Part shown: positions 8,677 to 16,980 of the stretch, in pieces
Layout: every line of letters begins with the position of its first letter
Position numbering within the stretch: the first letter of the stretch is position 1
Assembly (NCBI RefSeq): GCF_010470665.1
Contig: NZ_VOPZ01000009.1
Coordinates: 124,001-188,000 of the forward strand
DNA: 64,000 nt
Direction of reading: 5' to 3'
DNA from: Desulfovibrio sp. JC022
GTDB lineage: Bacteria > Desulfobacterota > Desulfovibrionia > Desulfovibrionales > Desulfovibrionaceae
Made by a program: the position numbers and the translations under genes
The notes under the pieces: model-generated
Database searches by the model: none
What the model was told of the DNA's origin: nothing
The model's input: only the letters and a program-made list of their open reading frames with translations

Positions 8677-9852
8677 TTATTTTCCCATCAACACTTTGCC
8701 GATTTTTTCCAATGAATTTTTGAGCACTTCATCATCCACGGCGTAAGAGAAGCGGATGCAGCGGTCATCACCGAAAGCAGAACCGGGTACAAGGGCGACT
8801 CCGGCTTCTTCCAGAATCTTGGTACACATGGAAGCGGAATCAGGGGTTTCTTCGGTGAAAAAAGTATCCAGAACCGGGAAGAGGTAGAATGCTCCATCCG
8901 GTTTGGGGCAGATTGCGCCGGGCCAGGAAGTAATGATGTCATAGGCAATGTCGCGACGACGCTGGAACTTGACGCACATATCATCAATGAGATCCCACGG
9001 GCCTTCAAAAGCTGCCAGAGCTGCTTTCTGAGCCATGGTGTTCACATTAGAAGTGGACTGGCCCTGAATCTTGACCATGGCTTTGACCAGGTCTGCATGG
9101 GCAAGGGTGGTTCCAACACGCCAGCCAGTCATGGCGAAACTCTTGGAAAGTGCACCGACGATGGCTACGTCTTCGGGGTTCTTTTCCCAGAAGTTGGCAA
9201 GAGTGGAGTAATCAGCAGGCTTGTAAACCAGACGGTCATAAACTTCATCGGAAACAATGAAGATACCCTTGGACTTGGCCCAATTGGCGATCTCATCCAG
9301 CTGTGCCTGCGGGTAATGCCCGCCGGTGGGGTTGGAGGGGGTGTTCAGGATAAGCAGTCTGGTTTTAGCGGTACAGGCAGCTTCAAGATCCTTGATCTCG
9401 GCCAGAAAACCGGACTCGGCAGTTGTGGGCACTATAACCGGCTTACCTTCAGCCAGCTCGACCATGGCCGGATAGCTGACCCAGTAAGGAGCAGGAATGA
9501 GCACTTCATCGCCCGGATCAATCAGGGCCATGAACAGGTTGTACAGAGAATGCTTACCGCCGTTGCTGATGATGGTGTTTTCAGCTTCGGCTTTTGCGCC
9601 GTAGAACTTACCATAGTAGTTAGCTACGGCTGTGCGCAGTTCAGGAAGTCCCGGAACTGCTGTGTAACGATGAAAACCGTCATCTACAGCTTTTTTCATG
9701 GCTTCACAAACATGCGCCGGAGTAGGGGAATCAGGTTCGCCAACCGCGAGGCTTACGATTTCCTTACCCTGTGCGCGCAGTTCCTGTGCCTTGGCGTTTA
9801 CTGCCAGAGTTGCTGACGGCTTTGCTCTCATAAGTCTTTCAGAAATTTTCAT
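8677..9852 (-). CDS. aspC: Class I/II pyridoxal-phosphate aminotransferase, probably aspartate aminotransferase
   Basis: A 391-residue fold-type I aminotransferase of the AspAT Igamma/Ibeta kind. It has the N-terminal SLAVGEPDSPTP substrate loop, the PLP-contacting NGGKHSLYN, APYWVSYP, NTPSNPTGG (Asn contacting the cofactor), VSDEVYDRL (Asp/Tyr contacts) and the Schiff-base lysine in GALSKSFAMTGWRVG. The near C-terminal RFSYA carries the carboxylate-binding Arg. It transfers amino groups between aspartate or related amino acids and 2-oxoglutarate. Exact substrate preference (Asp, prephenate or others) cannot be read from the sequence. It stands upstream of pgi on the same strand. Confidence 0.9.
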   Translation of the reverse strand: MKISERLMRAKPSATLAVNAKAQELRAQGKEIVSLAVGEPDSPTPAHVCEAMKKAVDDGFHRYTAVPGLPELRTAVANYYGKFYGAKAEAENTIISNGGKHSLYNLFMALIDPGDEVLIPAPYWVSYPAMVELAEGKPVIVPTTAESGFLAEIKDLEAACTAKTRLLILNTPSNPTGGHYPQAQLDEIANWAKSKGIFIVSDEVYDRLVYKPADYSTLANFWEKNPEDVAIVGALSKSFAMTGWRVGTTLAHADLVKAMVKIQGQSTSNVNTMAQKAALAAFEGPWDLIDDMCVKFQRRRDIAYDIITSWPGAICPKPDGAFYLFPVLDTFFTEETPDSASMCTKILEEAGVALVPGSAFGDDRCIRFSYAVDDEVLKNSLEKIGKVLMGK

Positions 9853-10187
9853 ATCTCTTTCCTGCTGCTTGAGTTATATGTTTATCCACGGCCATTGACG
9901 ATAATTAAGCACACACCGCAACTAATTATTTCAAACAGTTACGACATTAAATCTGAAGGTACGCCCAAAAAACGCGCAATTGTCAGGAATGTTGCTAAGG
10001 TCCATGCTCTATTGGGGAACTTAATTGAAAACAGCAAAAACGTAAATCTCTCTGTGGAAGATATCCCACTTTCCAACTCTGTTTTTTGACCGTTTACCGA
10101 AACAGATGCCCGGCAGGCTGCTTAATATAATGTTTTTTGCAAAACTGTCCCACCCCTGCTACAAACCCATTTGAGGAGTTTAATAAT
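9853..10187. other. Intergenic region between divergent aspC and a lipoprotein gene
   Basis: 335 bases. A TTG-initiated reading frame of 64 codons (9895-10089, plus) is open but has no ribosome site or recognisable motif, so I do not call it. A TATAAT hexamer at 10126-10131 may be the -10 element for the lipoprotein gene; its -35 is poor. Nothing else is seen. Confidence 0.4.
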
Positions 10188-10541
10188 ATGATTTACAGAT
10201 TTTTTATTCTGACCACCATCCTGCTCGGCCTTGCTGCCTGTGCACCTGTAATGATGAATGGTGAAGTCACCTCTGATAAAGGTACCGATCTCGGGCCGGT
10301 GGAAATGTCCGCTTTCAAACAGCGTGGACTCAAGACTTACGCCGTAAAAGCCCAGCTGCCTGACGAAACCGTCTTCAACGGCGAAATGAAACGCGGTGAT
10401 AAATCCGTCACCCTGTACAGCCATGACGGAGTCAGCATGAAATGCGACTTTGAACTGAAAGATCCGGCACAGGAATTCGAAGGCGGCGGAACAGGTGCCT
10501 GCACCACTTCTGACGGCCAGAAGCTTAAGGTTAAATTCTAG
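10188..10541 (+). CDS. Small predicted lipoprotein of unknown function
   Basis: 117 residues. The start at 10188 follows GAGGAG about 10 bases upstream and is the only one that places a proper lipoprotein signal first: MIYRFFILTTILLGLAAC, lipobox LAAC with Cys18. The mature part is short, polar and mostly beta-like, with no motif I recognise. Two cysteines (in MKCDF and GACTT) could form a disulfide in the periplasm. The stop lies 20 bp before ftsE, so it may be read together with ftsEX, but its role with them is not known. Confidence 0.7.
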   Translation: MIYRFFILTTILLGLAACAPVMMNGEVTSDKGTDLGPVEMSAFKQRGLKTYAVKAQLPDETVFNGEMKRGDKSVTLYSHDGVSMKCDFELKDPAQEFEGGGTGACTTSDGQKLKVKF

Positions 10542-10561
10542 CTATTTTTCACGGTGATTAA

Positions 10562-11251
10562 ATGATCCGGCTTAACCGGCTTTCATACAACTTCGGTTCC
10601 AACTGGGCCTTAAAGGATATTTCCCTGCATATTGAAAAAGGGGAATTCATCTTCCTTACCGGACATTCCGGTGCGGGCAAGACCACACTCATGCGTCTGC
10701 TTTACGGTGCCCTGCCGCTCACACGCGGACAGGGTTCTGTTGCGGGATATGACTTGCACAATATCAAAGGCGGACAGATTCCCATGTTGCGCCGTGATCT
10801 GGGTGTGGTTTTTCAGGATTTCAAAATTCTGCCGAACCGCTCAGTTTACGAAAATGTTTCCCTTGCCCTCACTGTACGCAGCATGCCCAAATCAGTTGTG
10901 GATAAACGGGTCCGGGCCATCATCCGAGCCCTTGGCCTTGAAAAAAAGAGCTACTCCAAATGCGGCAGTCTTTCCGGTGGTGAACAGCAGCGGGTGGCAA
11001 TCGCCCGGGCCATGGTGGTTAATCCCAAATTGATCATTGCTGACGAACCCACCGGAAACCTCGACTTTGAGCTTTCCCTGCACCTGATGGATGTTTTCAA
11101 GCAATTCCACACCCACGGCACTACAGTAGTCATGGCTACCCACAGCCGGGAGATCCTGCGCTGCGTTCCGGATGCCAGAATCATACACCTTGAAGACGGA
11201 CAACTCAGTGAACCTCCGGAATTCCTGACCTCGGAGCTTTGCCCATGTTAG
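10562..11251 (+). CDS. ftsE: Cell-division ABC ATPase FtsE
   Basis: A 229-residue ABC ATPase that works with FtsX to control peptidoglycan hydrolases at the septum. It shows Walker A GHSGAGKT, Q-loop VFQDFKILPNRSVYENV (the FtsE-type Q-loop), signature LSGGEQQRVAIARAM, Walker B and D-loop IADEPTGNLD, and an H-loop His in MATHS. The length is usual for FtsE. Its stop codon overlaps the ftsX start (ATGTTAG), which fits translational coupling. It is peripheral on the cytoplasmic face of the inner membrane. Confidence 0.95.
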   Translation: MIRLNRLSYNFGSNWALKDISLHIEKGEFIFLTGHSGAGKTTLMRLLYGALPLTRGQGSVAGYDLHNIKGGQIPMLRRDLGVVFQDFKILPNRSVYENVSLALTVRSMPKSVVDKRVRAIIRALGLEKKSYSKCGSLSGGEQQRVAIARAMVVNPKLIIADEPTGNLDFELSLHLMDVFKQFHTHGTTVVMATHSREILRCVPDARIIHLEDGQLSEPPEFLTSELCPC

Positions 11252-12126
11252 CACTCTTTTTCAGGCTTGTAGGCCGGGGAATCCGCGACATGGGTCTGCA
11301 CCCATGGGCCAATATCTTCACCCTTGTGGCTGTAACCATGGTTTCCATCATGGCCGGGCTGTTCATGCTCACCCTGCACAACGTCAATCAGGAACTCCTT
11401 AAGAGCAAAGGACAGGTTGAAATCCAGATTTTCTGGGCCGCCAACACCCCGGCTGAAGATTACGAAAAACAATGGGCCGACCTCAAAAGGATTGAAGGTC
11501 TCAAAGATATCCGTACCTTCACCCCGGAAAATGCCCTCAAGCAGCTTTCCGAAGCCCTCAGCGATACAGACGATTTTTCATGGCTCGGTGAGTCACGCAA
11601 TCCCCTGCCGCCCACAGCCCTGCTCTCTTTTTCCGTTGAGCCGGGTGTGGAAAACGAACGCTGGGCCGCTGATTTATTACACGACCTTAAAGCACTTCCC
11701 TTTGTGGACAAGGTGCATTACAATCCGCTACAGATTGACCTTGCAAGAGGCTGGATCAGCCTGACCCAATCCATAGTCTGGCCCATCATCGGCTTTCTCG
11801 GCCTGATCGTTGCACTGGTAGTAGGAAACACCATGCGCCTTTCACTAATGACCCGCAAAGACGAAATAGAAATCCTCTATCTTGTGGGTGCCAAGCAATG
11901 GTTCATCCGCCTCCCGCTCTTAACCGGAGGGGCACTGCTCGGACTTATCGGAAGTTCTACAGCCCTTGGCATCCTATACGCTGCCCAGCAATTTTTCGCA
12001 GATATCCTGAACTTTCCGCCGCTATTCATGAAACTGACCTTCCTGCCCCCGGAACAATGCCTTATACTTGCAGGAACCGTCACCCTGATCGGAATGCTGA
12101 GCAGCTTTGTGGCTGTTAAGAATTAA
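11245..12126 (+). CDS. ftsX: Cell-division ABC permease FtsX
   Basis: A 293-residue membrane protein with FtsX topology. One transmembrane helix near the N-terminus (about 22-43) is followed by a periplasmic domain of about 120 residues, then three helices (about 172-194, 220-245, 265-290). RLSLMTRKDEIEILYLVGA is the typical cytoplasmic loop between helices 2 and 3. With FtsE it forms the FtsEX complex. ATG 11245 overlaps the ftsE stop; a TTG two codons upstream is less likely. No murein-hydrolase activator gene follows; instead a repeat-rich spacer lies downstream. Confidence 0.93.
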   Translation: MLALFFRLVGRGIRDMGLHPWANIFTLVAVTMVSIMAGLFMLTLHNVNQELLKSKGQVEIQIFWAANTPAEDYEKQWADLKRIEGLKDIRTFTPENALKQLSEALSDTDDFSWLGESRNPLPPTALLSFSVEPGVENERWAADLLHDLKALPFVDKVHYNPLQIDLARGWISLTQSIVWPIIGFLGLIVALVVGNTMRLSLMTRKDEIEILYLVGAKQWFIRLPLLTGGALLGLIGSSTALGILYAAQQFFADILNFPPLFMKLTFLPPEQCLILAGTVTLIGMLSSFVAVKN

Positions 12127-12133
12127 GATTTAT

Positions 12134-12219
12134 TGCCTCCGGCGGCCCTTCGGGGACCAAAGAACCCTTTTGGAAAAGGGTTCTCTGGACTCTCCTAAAA
12201 CTTTTATTAGGGCTTCGCC
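12134..12219 (+). repeat. Dispersed intergenic repeat, copy B
   Basis: Nearly identical to copy A. The central hairpin here is AGAACCCTTTT/AAAAGGGTTCT: an extra C on one arm is matched by an extra G on the other compared with copy A. It follows the ftsX stop. Confidence 0.85.
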
Positions 12220-12325
12220 GTTTTCTAGCTTAGATGAGCATTTTCAATATCCAAAGGCCATTCCTCATAAAAGGAAATTTTTCATATTAACCTGCTATCT
12301 ACTGCAACACAGAGCGATAGCTTAT

Positions 12326-12415
12326 TAAGAAAGTTTGGGATTCTTAAACCCTTTTCAAAGGGTTTAAGCCCTCGGAGAGGCCCCCGGCAGGGCCGTCGGA
12401 GACCCGCCGGAGGCA
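12326..12415 (-). repeat. Dispersed intergenic repeat, copy E (diverged, inverted)
   Basis: Read on the minus strand it starts TGCCTCCGGCGG like the others. The hairpin is AAACCCTTT/AAAGGGTTT. The part between it and the end holds another GC-rich palindrome near 12370-12405. With copy B it fills most of the 312-base ftsX-ilvD spacer, in which no gene is seen. Confidence 0.7.
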
Positions 12416-12438
12416 TACCAATCAGGAGAGTAATCATT

Positions 12439-14106
12439 ATGAGAAGTAAAAAAATGACTGGAGGGCTGGAGAAGGCCCCGCACCGTTCCCTGCTTTACGC
12501 ACTGGGCATGTCCAAGGACGAGGTCAACCGTCCGCTGATCGGTATCTGTAACGCGGCCAACGAGATCATTCCCGGCCACGTGCACCTGCACACCATCACC
12601 CGCGCGGTAAAAGACGGCGTACGTCTTGCCGGCGGTGTGCCCATGGAATTTCCGGCCATCGGCGTCTGTGACGGTCTGGCCATGAACCACGCGGGCATGC
12701 GTTATTCCCTGCCCAGCCGTGAGATCATTGCCGACTCCATTGAGATCATGGCTACTGCGCATCCCTTTGACGCGCTGGTACTCATCCCCAACTGCGATAA
12801 AATCGTTCCCGGTATGCTCATGGCTGCCCTGCGCCTGAACATCCCGACCATCGTAATCAGCGGCGGCCCCATGCTCGCAGGACGCAAAGACGGCAAAAAA
12901 GTCGACCTCATCACCGTATTCGAAGGCGTAGGTCAGGTTAAGACCGGAAATATGACTGAAGATGAGCTTACCGTACTTGAACAGAGTGCCTGCCCCACCT
13001 GCGGTTCCTGTTCCGGTATGTTTACTGCTAACTCCATGAACTGTCTGTCCGAGACCATCGGTCTGGCTCTGCCCGGAAACGGCACCATCCCCGCAGTCAT
13101 GGCTGAGCGTACCCGCCTTGCCAAGGCTGCGGGTTCCCAGATCATGACTCTGCTCGAAAAAGACATCAAACCGCGCGACATCGTCACTGAGCAGAGTCTC
13201 AAGAACGCGGTAACCATGGACATGGCTCTCGGTTGCTCCACCAACACCGTGCTGCACCTGCCCGCCATTTTCAACGAAGCAGGCCTGAATCTGGACCTGA
13301 CCGTATTTGATGAAATCAGCCGCAACACCCCCAACCTGTGTAAACTTTCCCCGGCCGGTCCCGATCACATCGAGGACCTGAACACAGCAGGCGGCATTCA
13401 GGGCGTTATGGCCGAACTTTCCAAGACCGGACGTATCGAGCTTGATCCTATGACAGTTACCGGTAAGTCTGTAGGTGATAACCTCAAGGAATTAAGCGCA
13501 GGAATCACCGATCATAACATAGTACGTCCGGTTGATGATCCTTATTCCAAGGAAGGCGGTATCGCTGTTCTGTTCGGTAATATTGCCGAGGACGGCTGCG
13601 TAGTTAAGCAGTCCGCTGTGGCACCTGAAATGATGAAGCGCACCTGCAACGCCAAGGTCTACAATTCCGAAGAAGAAGCTGTTGAAGCGATTCTCGGCAA
13701 CCAGATCGTTAAAGGCGACGCTGTAGTAATTCTTTATGAAGGTCCCAAGGGCGGACCGGGCATGCGTGAAATGCTGACCCCCACTTCTGCCATCGCAGGT
13801 ATGGGTCTGGGCGCAGATGTAGCCCTGATCACTGACGGACGTTTTTCCGGCGGTACCCGCGGCGCAGCCATCGGGCATGTTTCCCCGGAAGCGGCTTCCG
13901 GCGGTGCCATCGGGCTGGTTCAAACCGGCGATGTAATTGAAATCAACATCCCCGAACGGTCCATCAACGTAAAGCTCGATGAAGGTGAACTTGAAAAACG
14001 CCGTGCTGTATTCAAGCCCATTGAAAAGGAAATGCCCTCCGCATTCCTCAAGCGTTACAGTCAGAACGTAACTTCAGCATCAACTGGTGCTGTTTATAAA
14101 AAGTAA
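12439..14106 (+). CDS. ilvD: Dihydroxy-acid dehydratase
   Basis: A 555-residue iron-sulfur dehydratase that turns 2,3-dihydroxy-3-methylbutanoate and -pentanoate into the 2-oxo acids of valine and isoleucine synthesis. Conserved segments include [23 protein letters not shown] (cluster Cys), [19 protein letters not shown] (cluster cysteines) and the C-terminal [12 protein letters not shown] and [13 protein letters not shown] blocks. Length matches IlvD. The start follows AGGAG about 10 bases upstream. No other ilv/leu gene is adjacent, so it stands alone here. No T-box or leader peptide was recognised upstream. Confidence 0.96.
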   Translation: MRSKKMTGGLEKAPHRSLLYALGMSKDEVNRPLIGICNAANEIIPGHVHLHTITRAVKDGVRLAGGVPMEFPAIGVCDGLAMNHAGMRYSLPSREIIADSIEIMATAHPFDALVLIPNCDKIVPGMLMAALRLNIPTIVISGGPMLAGRKDGKKVDLITVFEGVGQVKTGNMTEDELTVLEQSACPTCGSCSGMFTANSMNCLSETIGLALPGNGTIPAVMAERTRLAKAAGSQIMTLLEKDIKPRDIVTEQSLKNAVTMDMALGCSTNTVLHLPAIFNEAGLNLDLTVFDEISRNTPNLCKLSPAGPDHIEDLNTAGGIQGVMAELSKTGRIELDPMTVTGKSVGDNLKELSAGITDHNIVRPVDDPYSKEGGIAVLFGNIAEDGCVVKQSAVAPEMMKRTCNAKVYNSEEEAVEAILGNQIVKGDAVVILYEGPKGGPGMREMLTPTSAIAGMGLGADVALITDGRFSGGTRGAAIGHVSPEAASGGAIGLVQTGDVIEINIPERSINVKLDEGELEKRRAVFKPIEKEMPSAFLKRYSQNVTSASTGAVYKK

Positions 14107-14108
14107 TT

Positions 14109-14130
14109 TGCCTCCGGCGGCTGGGGAAGG
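14109..14130 (+). repeat. Fragment of the dispersed intergenic repeat
   Basis: Only the conserved first part (TGCCTCCGGCGG) plus a few bases is present, right after the ilvD stop. The rest of the element is missing. Confidence 0.5.
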
Positions 14131-14239
14131 TCTTATTAAGTAAGAATTTCTCTGTTTGTCATATCGAGTAGTGTATTTTGGGCGTCTGTTTATTAAGCAA
14201 TCACTCACTTTCTTTTTCCTGTATGGGGTAATTTTTAAA

Positions 14240-14275
14240 AGGGCGGACCTGAGTTGGGTAACTCAGGTCCGCCCT
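14240..14275. terminator. Perfect 16-bp hairpin after ilvD
   Basis: Arms AGGGCGGACCTGAGTT and AACTCAGGTCCGCCCT with loop GGGT. A T-run follows on the minus strand, while the plus side has only a weak T-rich stretch. It could still end the ilvD transcript through its stability, but the polarity is odd. Confidence 0.6.
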
Positions 14276-14345
14276 CGTTGGTATTTCTCCTTCCTGTGTT
14301 TGTGGATTTATTTATTAAATCAATAACTAACAGGAGAAAGTGACA

Positions 14346-15938
14346 ATGAAAATTGCAAGTTTAAAAGGTGGAAATGTTTTAACGGGACAGGGTTTCGAAG
14401 GATTGCTCGGTGCTGAAAAAGAGCAGATGATAAGCCCGGAACTGGAAAGATTAAGCTTGCGGGAGAGTCTTGATCCTGCACTGCTTCAGCGTGCCCGGGA
14501 TCGGGAGGAGGAAGAGCGCGATTTACGGGTATTGGACGCTTACAACCGTTTTGAATCCGGATTACAGGAGATTCTTGCTAACCCTGAATCCGGTTTGATG
14601 ATACTGCGTGCGGGTGATGCCCAGTCAGCGGTGTTCAAAGTTAATGATTATTTTGCGGAAGAAGGGGGCAGGCTGCGCGATGCATTGCCCGATGATGATT
14701 GCCGGACCCGGTTTATGGATATTCTGGAGTCCCGGCGCAAGACTGCTGTGGATACAGTGGCTCGGCATCAAAGTCAGGAATACCAGAACTGGAAGGAACA
14801 TACTGCTGCGGAAACCATTGATTCCGTGCTTAAGGCAGTCAACCTCAGCCCGGACGCTGCTTCACTTATGCATGGGGAAAGATTGCTTGAAGGGGCAATT
14901 TTGCGACTTTACCGGGGAAGCAACCCCGAACTTCTGCAACTTCGTTTGATCACAGCCAAACAGGCTATGTATGCCGGGGCCTTGGAAAAAATAGGTATGA
15001 AGGACCCGGTCAGCGCATTAATTTTGTGTGAAAGCTGGAAGAATCAACTGGGTGAGGGGCATTTTGAACGGCTTTATGGAATATTTGAACCGCAGGCCCG
15101 GAATCAGCATATGAAGCAGGAGTTTCATTCCCTACGCCATATGGATGAAGAGCAGCTGGAAGCAGAGCTGGAAGATCTGAAAGATGCTGACATGCGTCGC
15201 GAGCTTTCGGAAATGCTGATTGCGGACCGGGAGTTGCGCCAAAGGGCAGAGCTCAATGCTGAAGATGAGCGCACAAACATAACTTTCCGTGAATTATTTA
15301 AAAGATTTGCGGATGGCAATTTGACTGTTGAAAGCATCCTTGATTCCGGCCTTGAACCTGAAATGCGTTCCATGTGGTTGCTTATTTTCAGCCGCAAGGG
15401 TGAAAAAGGGAGTGATGAGACCCTGCTCAAGGTTGTGCAAGGGGTAATCAACGATGAGATAAGCGAGGAATATCAGATATACGCAGCCATTGTGGATGGT
15501 CTTGGTGAAACGGATGTATCCATGCTGGCCGCGCTTTTTATGCTCAAGGATAATCCCGAATCCCGGCTGATGGTGAACGGATTGCTCGAGATTAATGAGC
15601 GTTGTGAGTCTGTTTCCGGTGATCAGCGTGATCAGGCAGCTGCAATCCGTGATTTCATGTACAGGGTGGCTGTGCTGGTCAGTAAGGGTGAGCCGTTCAG
15701 TGTTACCAAGGTACGCAATGAGGTTCTCGCGGATCATTTAGGAAATGGTCAGGGTCTGAAAAGTGAGCCGTTTGAAGATCGAGCGCAGAAATCGTCCGAA
15801 TTAATAGAATCCACAAATGATTTTGAAGAGACGGATCATGTCACGGATGAAGTGGATGAACCAGATTCATCAATAGAAGATGAAACTGAGCAGCTTTCCA
15901 AAAAAGATGATGAAGGGTATCCTGCCCAGGAATCCTAA
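14346..15938 (+). CDS. Uncharacterised protein resembling phage internal virion proteins
   Basis: 530 residues, mostly alpha-helical and charged, with an acidic C-terminal tail of about 50 residues. I do not recognise a named family. Two stretches remind me of large internal or structural proteins of podovirus-like phages: an N-terminal pattern of a helix ending in EILANPESGLMILRAGDAQ, and a later block FADGNLTVESILDSGLEPEM followed by a stretch of the kind seen in those proteins. This is an impression from pattern only. No other phage gene surrounds it, so it would be a stranded or adopted phage gene if the match holds. No signal peptide or membrane helix is seen. ATG 14346 has AGGAG nine bases upstream; GTG at 14340 would be too close. 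Confidence 0.6.
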   Translation: MKIASLKGGNVLTGQGFEGLLGAEKEQMISPELERLSLRESLDPALLQRARDREEEERDLRVLDAYNRFESGLQEILANPESGLMILRAGDAQSAVFKVNDYFAEEGGRLRDALPDDDCRTRFMDILESRRKTAVDTVARHQSQEYQNWKEHTAAETIDSVLKAVNLSPDAASLMHGERLLEGAILRLYRGSNPELLQLRLITAKQAMYAGALEKIGMKDPVSALILCESWKNQLGEGHFERLYGIFEPQARNQHMKQEFHSLRHMDEEQLEAELEDLKDADMRRELSEMLIADRELRQRAELNAEDERTNITFRELFKRFADGNLTVESILDSGLEPEMRSMWLLIFSRKGEKGSDETLLKVVQGVINDEISEEYQIYAAIVDGLGETDVSMLAALFMLKDNPESRLMVNGLLEINERCESVSGDQRDQAAAIRDFMYRVAVLVSKGEPFSVTKVRNEVLADHLGNGQGLKSEPFEDRAQKSSELIESTNDFEETDHVTDEVDEPDSSIEDETEQLSKKDDEGYPAQES

Positions 15939-15952
15939 AAACGGAGTTTGCC

Positions 15953-16834
15953 ATGCGTCGGCTGATCATGCCTTTAGTGCTATTGTTTCTGCTGGTCGGA
16001 TGTGTTCATAAGAACCTTCCTGATTCCGCACAATACCTTACCCCCTTGCCTAAGTCGCAGGTTCAGGTGGACGATGTTAAGCTTGCATACCGTACATTCG
16101 GGGAAGGTCCTCCCCTGCTTATGATCATGGGTTTTGCCGGGACCATGGACCTCTGGGATGCACAGTTGATTCGCGAACTGGGAAAGGAACATACGGTGAT
16201 CATCTTTGATAACCGGGGTATGGGCGGATCTACAAATGGTACAGAAGTCATCTCCATTAAACGCATGGCTTCAGATTGCGCCGGATTATTGCGTGAACTC
16301 GGTTACGTACAGGCTGATATGTTCGGCTGGTCCATGGGCGGGCTTATCGCGCAGGAAATGGCTCTCAATTATCCAGAGAAAGTCCGCAAGTTGATTCTTT
16401 TAGGCGCGTCCTGCGACGCAAAGCCTGTAGCTGATATCACCCGCAGGTTGTTGAAGATGGATGTTAAAGAGTTACTCGGTCATTTCTTCCCGCCCGGTTG
16501 GGTTGAAAAATACCCCGATGCCTATGAAAAGCTTCCGCGTCCGGCAAACCCGCCTGATCCGGCAATAGTGCAGGCGCAGGCCGATGCCATGATTGTCTGG
16601 CCCGGCTGTTGTTCCCGATTAAGTAGATTGCAAAAAAATACGCTGGTTATTTCCGGCTTGGATGATGACATTTTGCCGGAGAAATTAAGTGTTGAAATTG
16701 CGGAGCAGATCAAAGGAAGCTGGCTGGTGCGCTACAAGAATGCAACCCATTGGCTAATGTATCAGGACCCGGTCGGACTTGGGCTCACAGTGAATAATTT
16801 TTTAAACGTTAGGCAGGATTTGTTTGCAAATTAA
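15953..16834 (+). CDS. Alpha/beta-hydrolase lipoprotein
   Basis: A 293-residue alpha/beta-fold hydrolase with a lipoprotein signal (MRRLIMPLVLLFLLVGC, lipobox LVGC, Cys17). It shows the oxyanion region GFAGTMDLWD, the nucleophile elbow GWSMGG, an acid in SGLDDDILP and a catalytic His in NATHWLMYQ. The substrate is unknown; esterase, lactonase or thioesterase are all possible. Lipid anchoring suggests it acts in the periplasm. It follows the phage-like orphan by 14 bp and may share its transcript. A good terminator follows. Confidence 0.85.
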   Translation: MRRLIMPLVLLFLLVGCVHKNLPDSAQYLTPLPKSQVQVDDVKLAYRTFGEGPPLLMIMGFAGTMDLWDAQLIRELGKEHTVIIFDNRGMGGSTNGTEVISIKRMASDCAGLLRELGYVQADMFGWSMGGLIAQEMALNYPEKVRKLILLGASCDAKPVADITRRLLKMDVKELLGHFFPPGWVEKYPDAYEKLPRPANPPDPAIVQAQADAMIVWPGCCSRLSRLQKNTLVISGLDDDILPEKLSVEIAEQIKGSWLVRYKNATHWLMYQDPVGLGLTVNNFLNVRQDLFAN

Positions 16835-16840
16835 ATAGTA

Positions 16841-16880
16841 AAGCGTCCTGTTTTATCAAAAAACAGGACGCTTAATTTTT
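16841..16880 (+). terminator. Rho-independent terminator
   Basis: Stem AAGCGTCCTGTTTT/AAAACAGGACGCTT, followed by AATTTTT. It ends the hydrolase transcript. Confidence 0.88.
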
Positions 16881-16886
16881 ATAGAT

Positions 16887-16972
16887 GGCGAAGCCCTAAT
16901 AAAAGTTTTGGGAGAGTCCAGAGAACCTTTTTCCAAAAAGGTTCTTTGGTCCCCGACGGGCCGCCGGAGGCA
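16887..16972 (-). repeat. Dispersed intergenic repeat, copy C (inverted)
   Basis: The reverse complement of copies A and B, with hairpin AGAACCTTTTT/AAAAAGGTTCT. It sits between the terminator and the stop codon of the convergent reductase gene. Confidence 0.85.
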
Positions 16973-16980
16973 TTCAAAAA

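Noticed and set aside
9895-10089. TTG-started ORF of 64 codons between aspC and the lipoprotein gene
   Set aside because: No ribosome site, no motif, and the Met-less start; it may be chance in an AT-rich spacer.
12107-12328. ORF of 73 codons after ftsX
   Set aside because: It runs through repeat copy B, and similar frames arise from the repeat itself.
12364-13368. Minus-strand ORF of 334 codons across ilvD
   Set aside because: It is the antisense shadow of ilvD, low in motif content, starting inside the coding sequence.
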